Origin: Vibrio penaeicida
Lineage (GTDB): Bacteria > Pseudomonadota > Gammaproteobacteria > Enterobacterales > Vibrionaceae
Reading direction: 5' to 3'
Length of the DNA stretch: 42,295 nt
Assembly (NCBI RefSeq): GCF_002933855.1
Contig: NZ_BFAQ01000051.1
Coordinates: 1 to 42,295 of the forward strand
In this document: piece after piece, positions 15,440-23,032 of the stretch
Position numbering within the stretch: position 1 is the first letter of the stretch
How the letters are laid out: every line of letters begins with the position of its first letter
The notes under the pieces: generated by a model
Databases searched by the model: none
Told to the model about the DNA's origin: nothing
Seen by the model: the letters and a program-made list of their open reading frames with translations, nothing else
Translations under genes and position numbers: made by a program

Positions 15440-15446
15440 GAAAACG

Positions 15447-17618
15447 ATGGACGCTTCCCTATTACTTGATGGTTTGAATGACAAACAACGCGAAGCTGTA
15501 GCTGCCCCACTTGAAAATATGCTAGTGCTTGCAGGAGCAGGCAGTGGTAAAACACGCGTGCTGGTACACCGAATTGCTTGGCTAATGGCTGTCGAGAATG
15601 CCTCTCCGTTTTCTATTATGTCGGTGACGTTTACCAATAAGGCTGCAGCCGAAATGCGTGGGCGTATCGAAGAACTCATGATGGGCAGCGCGTCGGGAAT
15701 GTGGAACGGTACCTTCCATGGTATTTGCCACCGAATTCTTCGGGCGCATTACTTGGATGCAAAGCTTCCAGAAGACTTTCAGATATTGGACTCTGAGGAT
15801 CAGCAACGACTTCTGCGTCGATTGATCAAAGCCATGAACCTCGATGAAAAACAGTGGCCTGCAAGGCAAGCTGCTTGGTGGATTAACGCCAAGAAAGACG
15901 AAGGTTTGCGCCCAAGCCACATCGATTGCTATCAAGACCCCATTACTAAAACAAACCTTCAAATATACACCGCGTACCAAGAAGCGTGTGACCGAGCAGG
16001 GCTGGTGGATTTTGCTGAAATACTGCTCCGTGCGCATGAGTTGCTTCGAGATAAGCAGCACATCCGCGAGCATTATCAGGCGCGATTTAAACATATCTTG
16101 GTCGATGAATTTCAAGATACCAACAACATTCAATACGCTTGGCTTCGTATGATGGCGGGACCTGAGGCACGCGTCATGATCGTGGGTGATGACGACCAAT
16201 CCATTTATGGGTGGCGTGGTGCGAAAGTCGAAAACATTCAGCGTTTTCTTGATGAGTTTCTCGGCGCAAAAACCATCCGGTTAGAGCAAAACTATCGTTC
16301 AACCAAGACCATTTTATCGGCAGCTAATGAACTGATATCCAACAATACGGAACGCATGGGTAAAGAGCTCTGGACGGATGGCAATGACGGCGAGCCTATC
16401 TCTGTGTATTCGGCTTATAACGAACTCGATGAAGCTCGTTTTACCGTGAGCAAAATAAAAGAGTGGCAAGAGAAAGGTGGGGCACTGAACGACACCGCCA
16501 TGCTTTATCGTAATAACGCCCAATCCCGTGTTCTGGAAGAAGCGTTAATTCAGTCCGGATTACCTTACCGTATCTACGGTGGTATGCGATTCTTCGAACG
16601 GCAAGAAATCAAAGACGCATTGTGTTACTTGCGTTTGATGTCTAACCGGAATGACGATGCCGCATTCGAACGTGTTGTGAATACGCCAACCCGTGGAATG
16701 GGGGATAAAACACTCGAAACTATCCGCTTTGCTGCGCGAGATCGTGGTGCCACACTCTGGCAAGCCTCACAAGCGTTGTTGGAAGAAAAGGTTCTAGCCG
16801 GACGAGCCGCTGGTGCGTTAAGTCGATTTATTGAGCTCATCAATGCACTTGAAGACGATACGTTTGAAATGCCGATGCATCACCAAACCGATCATGTGAT
16901 TAAGAATTCTGGTTTGTACGCGATGTACGAACAAGAAAAAGGCGAAAAATCGAAAGCTCGAATTGAAAACCTTGAGGAGTTGGTAACCGCCACTCGTCAA
17001 TTTGAAAAGCCAGAAGAAGCCGAAGAACTATCAGAACTCACGGCATTCCTCACGCACGCTGCTCTTGAGGCGGGTGAAGGACAAGCTGACGAATTCGATG
17101 ACGCGGTGCAGCTCATGACTCTTCACAGTGCTAAAGGGTTGGAGTTTCCCCTCGTATTTATGGTTGGTGTCGAAGAAGGGATGTTCCCAAGCCAAATGTC
17201 GGCTGAAGAAGCGGGCAGATTAGAAGAGGAACGACGCCTTTGCTATGTGGGTATGACACGAGCGAAAGAGAAGCTCTACATCACTTACGCGGAAATGCGT
17301 CGTCTATACGGGCAAGATAAGTACCATAAACCTTCACGCTTTATTCGTGAACTGCCTGAAACGTGCTTGGATGAAGTTCGAATGAAAGCACAAGTGAGCC
17401 GACCGGCATCATCTGGGCGGTTTAGTCAGCAAGTCGTGAAAGAAAACTTCAACGAAACGGGCTTTTCATTAGGAGCGAGGGTGATGCATCCGAAATTTGG
17501 TGAAGGGACGATTATTAACTTTGAAGGCAGTGGTCCTCAAAGCCGTGTCCAAGTCGCGTTCAATGGTGAAGGGATTAAATGGTTAGTAACGGCATTCGCC
17601 AAGCTAGAAAAGCTCTAA
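15447..17618 (+). CDS. uvrD: DNA helicase II UvrD
   Basis: The 723-residue SF1A 3'-5' helicase acts in nucleotide excision repair and mismatch repair, displacing UvrC/incised strands. Visible motifs are Walker A (AGAGSGKT, residues about 31-38), motif Ia (TFTNKAAAEMRGRI), Walker B (ILVDEFQDTN), motif III (VGDDDQSIYGWRGA), motif IV (LEQNYRST), motif V (LMTLHSAKGLEFPLVF) and motif VI (EEERRLCYVGMTRAKEKLYI). The C-terminus ends in the Tudor-like RNA-polymerase-binding segment (LGARVMHPKFGEGTIINFEG). Length matches E. coli UvrD. It carries a LexA box and is followed by a terminator. Confidence 0.98.
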   Translation: MDASLLLDGLNDKQREAVAAPLENMLVLAGAGSGKTRVLVHRIAWLMAVENASPFSIMSVTFTNKAAAEMRGRIEELMMGSASGMWNGTFHGICHRILRAHYLDAKLPEDFQILDSEDQQRLLRRLIKAMNLDEKQWPARQAAWWINAKKDEGLRPSHIDCYQDPITKTNLQIYTAYQEACDRAGLVDFAEILLRAHELLRDKQHIREHYQARFKHILVDEFQDTNNIQYAWLRMMAGPEARVMIVGDDDQSIYGWRGAKVENIQRFLDEFLGAKTIRLEQNYRSTKTILSAANELISNNTERMGKELWTDGNDGEPISVYSAYNELDEARFTVSKIKEWQEKGGALNDTAMLYRNNAQSRVLEEALIQSGLPYRIYGGMRFFERQEIKDALCYLRLMSNRNDDAAFERVVNTPTRGMGDKTLETIRFAARDRGATLWQASQALLEEKVLAGRAAGALSRFIELINALEDDTFEMPMHHQTDHVIKNSGLYAMYEQEKGEKSKARIENLEELVTATRQFEKPEEAEELSELTAFLTHAALEAGEGQADEFDDAVQLMTLHSAKGLEFPLVFMVGVEEGMFPSQMSAEEAGRLEEERRLCYVGMTRAKEKLYITYAEMRRLYGQDKYHKPSRFIRELPETCLDEVRMKAQVSRPASSGRFSQQVVKENFNETGFSLGARVMHPKFGEGTIINFEGSGPQSRVQVAFNGEGIKWLVTAFAKLEKL

Positions 17619-17638
17619 CCGCGACAATGAATGGAATC

Positions 17639-17664
17639 AAAGCCTGCGCAAGCGGGCTTTTTTT
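17639..17664 (+). terminator. uvrD terminator
   Basis: AAGCCTGC-GCAA-GCGGGCTT forms a GCAA-capped stem with one mismatch, followed by T7. It lies 20 bases after the uvrD stop. Confidence 0.88.
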
Positions 17665-17704
17665 GTCTCATTACAGGTTCGCTTTATCTCTGGCTATATT
17701 TATC

Positions 17705-17736
17705 GCTGACTAGCTTTATCACTGACTAGCTTTATC
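17705..17736. repeat. Two-copy 16-bp tandem repeat
   Basis: The unit CTGACTAGCTTTATCA occurs twice in direct tandem, with a further partial match (CTGAATA) after it. It lies between the convergent uvrD and csrB-type terminators. No function is evident. Confidence 0.75.
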
Positions 17737-17796
17737 ACTGAATACTGGCACAGGTGATAAAACCGTTAGGCTGAAAGGTTACTTATGTACAGATAA

Positions 17797-17829
17797 AGAA
17801 AAACCCCGAGAGCAATGCCCATCGGGGTT
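17797..17829 (-). terminator. Terminator of the CsrB-type RNA
   Basis: AACCCCGA (17802-17809) pairs with TCGGGGTT (17822-17829) around a 12-base loop. On the minus strand the stem is followed by a U-rich tail. Confidence 0.88.
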
Positions 17830-18208
17830 ATAATCTTACTCGCAGCAATCCGGCTACTAAAGTTGCTCCATGCATCAAATCCTTGATAGCAATACTGAAT
17901 CCTTCAGCATAATCCTTTTCATCGCCATCCTAGCGGTGTCCATGATCTTATCCTGATCAGCCAACGTTCCTCGTTAGCGTGCTCACTTGTTCCTTGAGCG
18001 GTGTCCTTTACATCATCCTGATGTTTGTTCCTTGCCTCATCCTAGAGGTGTCCATTGTCTTCCTTGCGCTATCTTCCTGATAACGATTGAGTCCGTTCAA
18101 TGTCCTTTTTTGCTCCATGCTGATTATTCATCCTAAATAATCAAATCTTCATCCTGAAGATAACCAAATCCTTGGCTTTTCCTGTTCCGTGTCAGCATCC
18201 TTCCGACA
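17797..18208 (-). ncRNA. csrB: CsrB-family small RNA (CsrA sponge)
   Basis: A minus-strand RNA of about 410 nt is defined by a promoter near 18215-18242 and a terminator at 17797-17829. It contains about 27 GGA motifs at short, regular spacing, many as AGGAT, AAGGA or CAGGATG, and many lie in the loops of small hairpins (for example CATCAGGATGATG, complement of 18008-18020). This density is the hallmark of CsrB/CsrC/RsmY-type RNAs, which titrate the translational regulator CsrA. Length agrees with the three Csr RNAs of V. cholerae. There is no reading frame in the region. Which of the Vibrio paralogues it is cannot be told. Confidence 0.9.
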
Positions 18209-18214
18209 GGGTTA

Positions 18215-18242
18215 ATATTAAGAGATTGAGGATTTTCCTCAA
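18215..18242 (-). promoter_or_regulatory. csrB promoter with a palindrome over the -35
   Basis: Read on the minus strand, TTGAGG (18242-18237) and TAATAT (18220-18215) are separated by 16 bases, placing the start near 18208. The -35 is one arm of a perfect palindrome, TTGAGG-N5-CCTCAA (18226-18242), which might be a binding site for a further regulator. Confidence 0.55.
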
Positions 18243-18300
18243 TATACGGGTAGGAAAAACCTTTGCTTAAATAAGCATCAATATAGTCTTATTTGTTTTA

Positions 18301-18313
18301 TATCAATGCCTTA
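18301..18313 (+). promoter_or_regulatory. Candidate IHF site upstream of csrB
   Basis: TATCAATGCCTTA is a full match to the IHF consensus WATCAANNNNTTR. It lies between the activator palindrome and the csrB promoter in AT-rich DNA, where IHF bending would bring the two together. Confidence 0.5.
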
Positions 18314-18360
18314 TGTTTATTCCTTTCTCTTGTTGATATAAATGAAACCGCGTTCACTTA

Positions 18361-18390
18361 CGCCCTTGTAAGAGATCTCTCACAAGGGCG
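18361..18390. promoter_or_regulatory. VarA/GacA/UvrY-type activating palindrome
   Basis: TGTAAG-AGATCT-CTCACA (18367-18384) matches the GacA/UvrY upstream activating sequence TGTAAG-N6-CTTACA at all but one position. It is extended by CGCCCT/AGGGCG-type arms to a 30-base palindrome. It lies about 165 bases upstream of the csrB start, the usual distance for this element, and 23 bases after the ggt stop. Confidence 0.82.
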
Positions 18391-18412
18391 TTGGCACAAC
18401 GTCTAGATTCAC

Positions 18413-20170
18413 CTATTCACCAACAGCGGCACCTTCACGGCGTGGGTCGGCAGCACCTTCTAAGCCGCCTTCGCTCATTCGAATGGCATGCAATCCTGAG
18501 TTGAGATCGCGAATGTTCACCTTATACCCCATGCCTTCAAGTGCTGGCTGCATGGACTCGGCAGCGGTCCCTTTCTCGACATCTAGCGTGCCGAATCGGT
18601 TGACCAAATGAGGTTGATTGATGGCTTGTTGAATATCCATTCCCCACTGTAAATGCGCGATGATGGATTGAGCCACGTAACCAATGATACGGCTTCCCCC
18701 TGGCGAACCGATCGCCATGTAAGGTTTGTTATCTTGCATGATGATGGTTGGCGACATTGAAGAACGAGGTCGTTTCCCCGGCTCAAGTCGGTTTGCTATG
18801 GGAGCTCCATCCTTATGCGTTTTGAAAGAAAAGTCCGTTAATTCATTGTTGAGCAAGAATCCACGAACCATTAAGCGCGATCCAAAGGCGTTTTCTATGG
18901 TCGTGGTTATTGAGACAACGTTGCCTTCCGAGTCCACAACATTAAAGTGGCTGGTGGAGGGCAGTTCAATGGATTCATCATCGGCTAAACGCATGGCATG
19001 GCTCCATGGAGGTGAACCTGCGCTGACATTCTCTAGTGCCTTGCTTGGGGTAATTAACTTAGCACGCTCAGCAATGTAGCCTGATTCGAGTAGCCCTTGT
19101 GTCGGCATTGGCACGTAATCACTGTCAGCCATATAGCGTCCACGATCCGCAAAAGCTAAACGAGAAGCGTCAGAAATGATCTGCCAACTGGTTGGGTTGT
19201 CAGCACCGAGCTTCTTCAAATCAAACTTTTCAGTAATGGCGAGGATCTGTCCTACCGTTAATGCGCCAGAACTTGGAGGACCCATGCCGCATATGTCATA
19301 AGACAGATAGGGAGCACAGACAGGCGCGCGCTCTTTTGTTCGGTAATTTGCAAAATCCTGCATACCAAGTACCCCTGGGTTACCTGGTGCATTTTGCACA
19401 GTTTCTACAATGTCTTTTGCAATGTTGCCGGAATAAAATGCTTTCGCCCCATTGTTTGCAATTTGAGCCAGAGTATCCGCGTATTGAGGGTTCTTAAGCA
19501 TCGTACCTTCGGCTTTCGGTGTGCCATCGGCATTAAAGAAGTACGCTTTTGTTGAATCAAAGCGGCTCAAGCGTTCTTTATCTTTTGCTATCAAGCCAGC
19601 AAGGCGAGGGCTGATCGCAAACCCTTTTCGCGCTAGGTCGATTGCTGGCTGAACGACTTGCTTCCAAGATAACTTTCCATGTTGCTGGTGGGTATCCCAC
19701 AACAATTTAACAGTTCCAGGGGTACCAACAGAGCGACCACCGACAACAGCATCATAAAACTTGAGCGGGTTGCCTTGTTCATCTTGAAATAGAGTCGGGG
19801 TTGCCGCCAAAGGAGCGGTTTCTCTGCCATCAATGGTGGTGAGGCGATTGCCTTTGGCATCCCAGTACACCAGAAAAGCGCCGCCGCCAATTCCGGAGGA
19901 TTGGGGTTCTACGAGTCCGAGAACGAATTGAACCGTCACCATTGCGTCGATGGCGTTTCCGCCAGCAGCGAGAATATCCGCCCCTGCTTGCGTTGCAATT
20001 GGGTTTGCGGCGGTGACCATCCATTTCTTAGCTGTGGTTAGTGTTTTATTTTCAAGCCCGGTACTTTCTTCCGGTGCAACGCCATCTGCTGCCTGATTTG
20101 CAAAGCCAAAGGAACTGACAAGCAAGAGTGAGCAGGACGTCATTTGTGTGAGAGTTGTTTTCCATGACAT
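18413..20170 (-). CDS. ggt: Gamma-glutamyltranspeptidase
   Basis: The 585-residue periplasmic enzyme hydrolyses glutathione and other gamma-glutamyl compounds or transfers the glutamyl group. It has a signal peptide (residues 1-24, ending FGFA). It self-cleaves before a catalytic threonine, here Thr406 in PSTSHFNVVD, which aligns with Thr391 of E. coli GGT (TTHYSVVD). Other family marks are QSSGIGGGAFLVYWD, DGRETAP, PPSSGALTVGQIL, LLNNELTDFS, RPRSSMSPTII and IGSPGGSRIIGY. AAGGAG precedes the ATG. It stands alone; its transcript runs towards the csrB locus without an obvious T-rich terminator before the activating palindrome. Confidence 0.96.
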   Translation of the reverse strand: MSWKTTLTQMTSCSLLLVSSFGFANQAADGVAPEESTGLENKTLTTAKKWMVTAANPIATQAGADILAAGGNAIDAMVTVQFVLGLVEPQSSGIGGGAFLVYWDAKGNRLTTIDGRETAPLAATPTLFQDEQGNPLKFYDAVVGGRSVGTPGTVKLLWDTHQQHGKLSWKQVVQPAIDLARKGFAISPRLAGLIAKDKERLSRFDSTKAYFFNADGTPKAEGTMLKNPQYADTLAQIANNGAKAFYSGNIAKDIVETVQNAPGNPGVLGMQDFANYRTKERAPVCAPYLSYDICGMGPPSSGALTVGQILAITEKFDLKKLGADNPTSWQIISDASRLAFADRGRYMADSDYVPMPTQGLLESGYIAERAKLITPSKALENVSAGSPPWSHAMRLADDESIELPSTSHFNVVDSEGNVVSITTTIENAFGSRLMVRGFLLNNELTDFSFKTHKDGAPIANRLEPGKRPRSSMSPTIIMQDNKPYMAIGSPGGSRIIGYVAQSIIAHLQWGMDIQQAINQPHLVNRFGTLDVEKGTAAESMQPALEGMGYKVNIRDLNSGLHAIRMSEGGLEGAADPRREGAAVGE

Positions 20171-20269
20171 AAGCTTCTCCTTTTGTTGGATCTTCAGCCT
20201 GTCAGGACAACGGAATTCGGTCTATATACGGGAGATGCTTTTGTAAGCAATGTACCAGATTTGCTACGC

Positions 20270-20935
20270 CTAAATTCCAGAAGTGAATACGTTACTCAAA
20301 ACTTGATACAAGATACTGAGTCCAATGCCTGTAAATATCAGCCCGCATAGTCCATCAATGTACAGCGACATGCGTTTCAACTTTGCTTGAAAGCGAGCCG
20401 TAGAAAGCATCCATGCGAGCGCCGAAAACCAAGCAAAGGAAAGGCTCCATAAGATAAGAAGCGCTGCGCTTTTTCCGCTTAAGGACATACTGGCAGGGAC
20501 AAGTGAAGACATAAGGCTGACAAAGAAGACTAACGCTTTCGGATTTAAAATATTGGTGATAAATCCACGTAAAAAGGCTTGTTTACGATTACTTAGCACC
20601 ATATTGGGTGCCGAGGGGGCTTGGGAAATAGGTTGGTTCCTATATTGAAAGACAAATCGAAGTGCGCCCAAGCCGAGATAAAGTAAGTAACCACCACCGG
20701 CGACTTGCAACAGCTGAAAGATAGAAGGGTGTTGGTGAACAAGGTAACTGACGCCAGTGAGGCTGAAGACCGAATGCAATAGAATGCCAACGGAAAGCCC
20801 AAATGCAATGTAGACGCCAGTTTGCCTGCCATGTCGGCTGGCATTTTGAACCACAAGCGCAAAATCCGGTCCCGGGCTTAATAGCGCTATAAAATGGACT
20901 GTGGCAAGGGTGAGCAATAGCGTAGTTTCATTCAT
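20270..20935 (-). CDS. LysE/RhtB-family amino-acid exporter
   Basis: The 221-residue inner-membrane protein has about six hydrophobic segments and the family signature near the N-terminus (LLSPGPDFALVVQNA, SRHGRQTGVYIAFGLSVGI). FLRGFITNILNPKALVFF is also typical. Members export homoserine, threonine, lysine and similar compounds; the substrate here is not known. It lies 63 bases downstream of an AraC regulator on the same strand, so the two are probably co-transcribed or co-regulated. Confidence 0.9.
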   Translation of the reverse strand: MNETTLLLTLATVHFIALLSPGPDFALVVQNASRHGRQTGVYIAFGLSVGILLHSVFSLTGVSYLVHQHPSIFQLLQVAGGGYLLYLGLGALRFVFQYRNQPISQAPSAPNMVLSNRKQAFLRGFITNILNPKALVFFVSLMSSLVPASMSLSGKSAALLILWSLSFAWFSALAWMLSTARFQAKLKRMSLYIDGLCGLIFTGIGLSILYQVLSNVFTSGI

Positions 20936-20998
20936 CTAACAGACTCTAAAGTGCAAAGAACCCCATTATCTTAAATGGATACCAAGAGATCTTGTAAA

Positions 20999-21799
20999 TT
21001 AGTGACACTGAACTTGACTAGGTGTCGTGCCATAGGTGGTTTTAAAGGCTTTAACGAAGTGGGCTTGATCGTAAAACCCAACTTGTATGGCGACATTGAT
21101 GCTGTTGACTCCATACAACAGTAGGCTAAGTGCTTGCTCCATTCTCAACCTCATTAACCAAGCGTAAGGTGTTATCCCCATACTGGCTTTGAAATGGCGC
21201 TGGAATTGAGAAGGTGTTAGGTCACACATATCGGCCAAAGCCTTTAATCGTATGGGCTGATCAAGGTTCCCCATTAAGTATTCACGCAGAGATTGAATCG
21301 TTGTCTTACCTAAAGGCAAAGCCACTCCTGGCTTTAGGCTTCCATATCGATCCAACATGCTGTCGAAACCTTCGAAAGGCAAACAATCCTGCGCAAGTTG
21401 GCAAACCCTATTGTGCATAAGTTGTGTGTGAAGGCAGGATAATTGGTGGAAAAGTGCAGGATCGTTAATGATCAACTGAGTAAAGTGTGTCATTGCTTGT
21501 TTATTACCCAGATCCAGTTGATCTGTAAACCATTCTGGTTTTACCGAAAACACTTTCACTTGATAGCCACTCTGCAACTCTGAATGACCGTCATGCATTT
21601 CATCTGGCGGCATGACAATAATCTGCCCTTGACCAACTTGATGACGGCTACCTGAGTGGTTGAAGTTTTGAACGCCGCGCTGAATCAACCCGATATGAAA
21701 GTCGAGATGGTAATGGCGAGAAAAGGCAAACTTCTTATAATCGGCGTCTATTAGTTGGATACTGGGATCGCCAGATAGAGAGTATTTAACGTTGTCCAT
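20999..21799 (-). CDS. AraC-family transcriptional regulator
   Basis: The 266-residue protein has an N-terminal cupin-like sensing domain (HYHLDFHIGLIQRGVQNF, QGQIIVMPPDEMHDG) and a C-terminal double helix-turn-helix at about residues 170-260 (LADMCDLTPSQFQRHFKASM, NVAIQVGFYDQAHFVKAFK, YGTTPSQ). This is the layout of amino-acid-responsive AraC proteins that control linked LysE/RhtB exporters, which fits the gene that follows. The ligand is unknown. Confidence 0.92.
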   Translation of the reverse strand: MDNVKYSLSGDPSIQLIDADYKKFAFSRHYHLDFHIGLIQRGVQNFNHSGSRHQVGQGQIIVMPPDEMHDGHSELQSGYQVKVFSVKPEWFTDQLDLGNKQAMTHFTQLIINDPALFHQLSCLHTQLMHNRVCQLAQDCLPFEGFDSMLDRYGSLKPGVALPLGKTTIQSLREYLMGNLDQPIRLKALADMCDLTPSQFQRHFKASMGITPYAWLMRLRMEQALSLLLYGVNSINVAIQVGFYDQAHFVKAFKTTYGTTPSQVQCH

Positions 21800-21921
21800 A
21801 ACCTAAGTCTGATTAATCGAAAACAAAAAGCGGAGTACTGTAGTCAGTTACAGATAGTCACCATATAGATAACCAGACTACAGCATAGCCCGTGCACCGT
21901 TGTCTTGTAAAAAACAGACAG

Positions 21922-22815
21922 TCAACGTTTTTTCCGACCGTTTCGAATTCCGTCGAAACTGAAAACCAACAAAGCACTCCAGATAAAACCGAAGGTGACA
22001 GCTTTATCGAGTGTAAACGCTTCTCCGTATACCAATACGGCTAGTAGAAACATTAAGCTTGGACCGATGTATTGGAAAAAGCCCAGTGTCGATAGCTTGA
22101 TACGCGTCGCCGCTCCCGTAAAGCATAGAAGGGGGAGAGTGGTGACTATCCCAGCAGCCAACAACAGAAGGTTTAGTGTTAATGCATTGCTGCTCAAATC
22201 TGATGTTGCACTGTCTGCAATGAATAGGACATAGATAGCGGCGGCAGGAAGCATCACCATGGTTTCAATAAACAGACCAGTTTGCGCTTCCATATTGATT
22301 TTCTTTCTAAGTAAGCCGTAAAAACCAAAGCTAAAGGCAAGTGCAATGGCAACGACAGGAACAGAACCAAAGACCACGAGCTGAACGATCACACCTATTG
22401 TGGCGAGTGAGACGGCAAACCATTGTAGCTTTCTTAGGCGCTCTCCAAGAAAGATCATTCCCATCAGAACGTTAAGAAGAGGGTTAATGTAATACCCTAA
22501 GCTGGCATCCAGCATGTGATCCGCATTGACCGCCCAGATAAAAATTAACCAGTTAACACCAACCAGAACCCCAGTCAGGGCAAGTAAACCCAAACGCTTT
22601 TTATTTTTAAGTACAGTGACGACAGAATGCCAACTTCTTCCTATGTGCAGCAATATCGCTAAAAACACAAACGACCAAATTACCCTGTGGCTTAGGATTT
22701 CCAAAGCAGGGACATTATCGAGTGCTTTAAAGTAGATGGGTGCGATGCCCCACATGGTATAGGCAAGTACAGCTAATATGCCGCCTTGGCGTGACCTTTG
22801 TTGCTCTTCCGTCAT
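21922..22815 (-). CDS. rarD: RarD, EamA-family transporter
   Basis: This is a 297-residue membrane protein with ten hydrophobic segments in two EamA repeats. It begins QGGILAVLAYTMWGIAPIYFKAL and has the LSHRVIWS, NWLIFIWAVN, LGYYINPLLNVLMG and FFQYIGPSLMFLLAV segments that mark RarD. Substrate not established; E. coli RarD was first noted as a chloramphenicol-resistance permease. It is divergent from recQ. Confidence 0.93.
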   Translation of the reverse strand: MTEEQQRSRQGGILAVLAYTMWGIAPIYFKALDNVPALEILSHRVIWSFVFLAILLHIGRSWHSVVTVLKNKKRLGLLALTGVLVGVNWLIFIWAVNADHMLDASLGYYINPLLNVLMGMIFLGERLRKLQWFAVSLATIGVIVQLVVFGSVPVVAIALAFSFGFYGLLRKKINMEAQTGLFIETMVMLPAAAIYVLFIADSATSDLSSNALTLNLLLLAAGIVTTLPLLCFTGAATRIKLSTLGFFQYIGPSLMFLLAVLVYGEAFTLDKAVTFGFIWSALLVFSFDGIRNGRKKR

Positions 22816-22950
22816 TCTTATCTTTCGCGTTTTCGTAACAGAACGTTACATTTAGAGGAAAAACACAGTATATCGATAGCCTTGTTAATGCCCTAGTAAT
22901 TTAATAGGTCTTTAGGGATATTTTCTGTGCAAGGAATTATCTCCAGCAAA

Positions 22951-22973
22951 GGTTAATTTAAGTTTAATTAACC
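22951..22973. promoter_or_regulatory. Perfect palindrome in the rarD-recQ gap
   Basis: GGTTAATT and AATTAACC are perfect inverse arms separated by seven bases, 60 bp upstream of recQ and overlapping the likely promoter region (TTTAAT - 17 - TACAAT). It is an operator candidate with no assigned regulator. Confidence 0.4.
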
Positions 22974-23032
22974 GTTAAAGCGCTCTACAATATGACGCTT
23001 TGCCGCAATCCAATTGTCCCTCAGAGAATCGA

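Noticed and set aside
15582..16199. 205-residue minus-strand reading frame opposite uvrD
   Set aside because: It is an antisense shadow of a highly conserved gene, with an unlikely His/Cys-rich composition and no recognisable domain.
17830..18210. CRISPR-like or degenerate repeat array, suggested by recurring TCCT blocks
   Set aside because: The recurring unit is only GGA/AGGAT at irregular spacing with hairpins, without constant repeats and spacers; a CsrB-type RNA explains it.
18361..18390. Palindrome as a simple ggt terminator
   Set aside because: It lacks a U-run and has almost no loop, and its core matches the GacA/UvrY site. A partial role in ending ggt transcription cannot be excluded.
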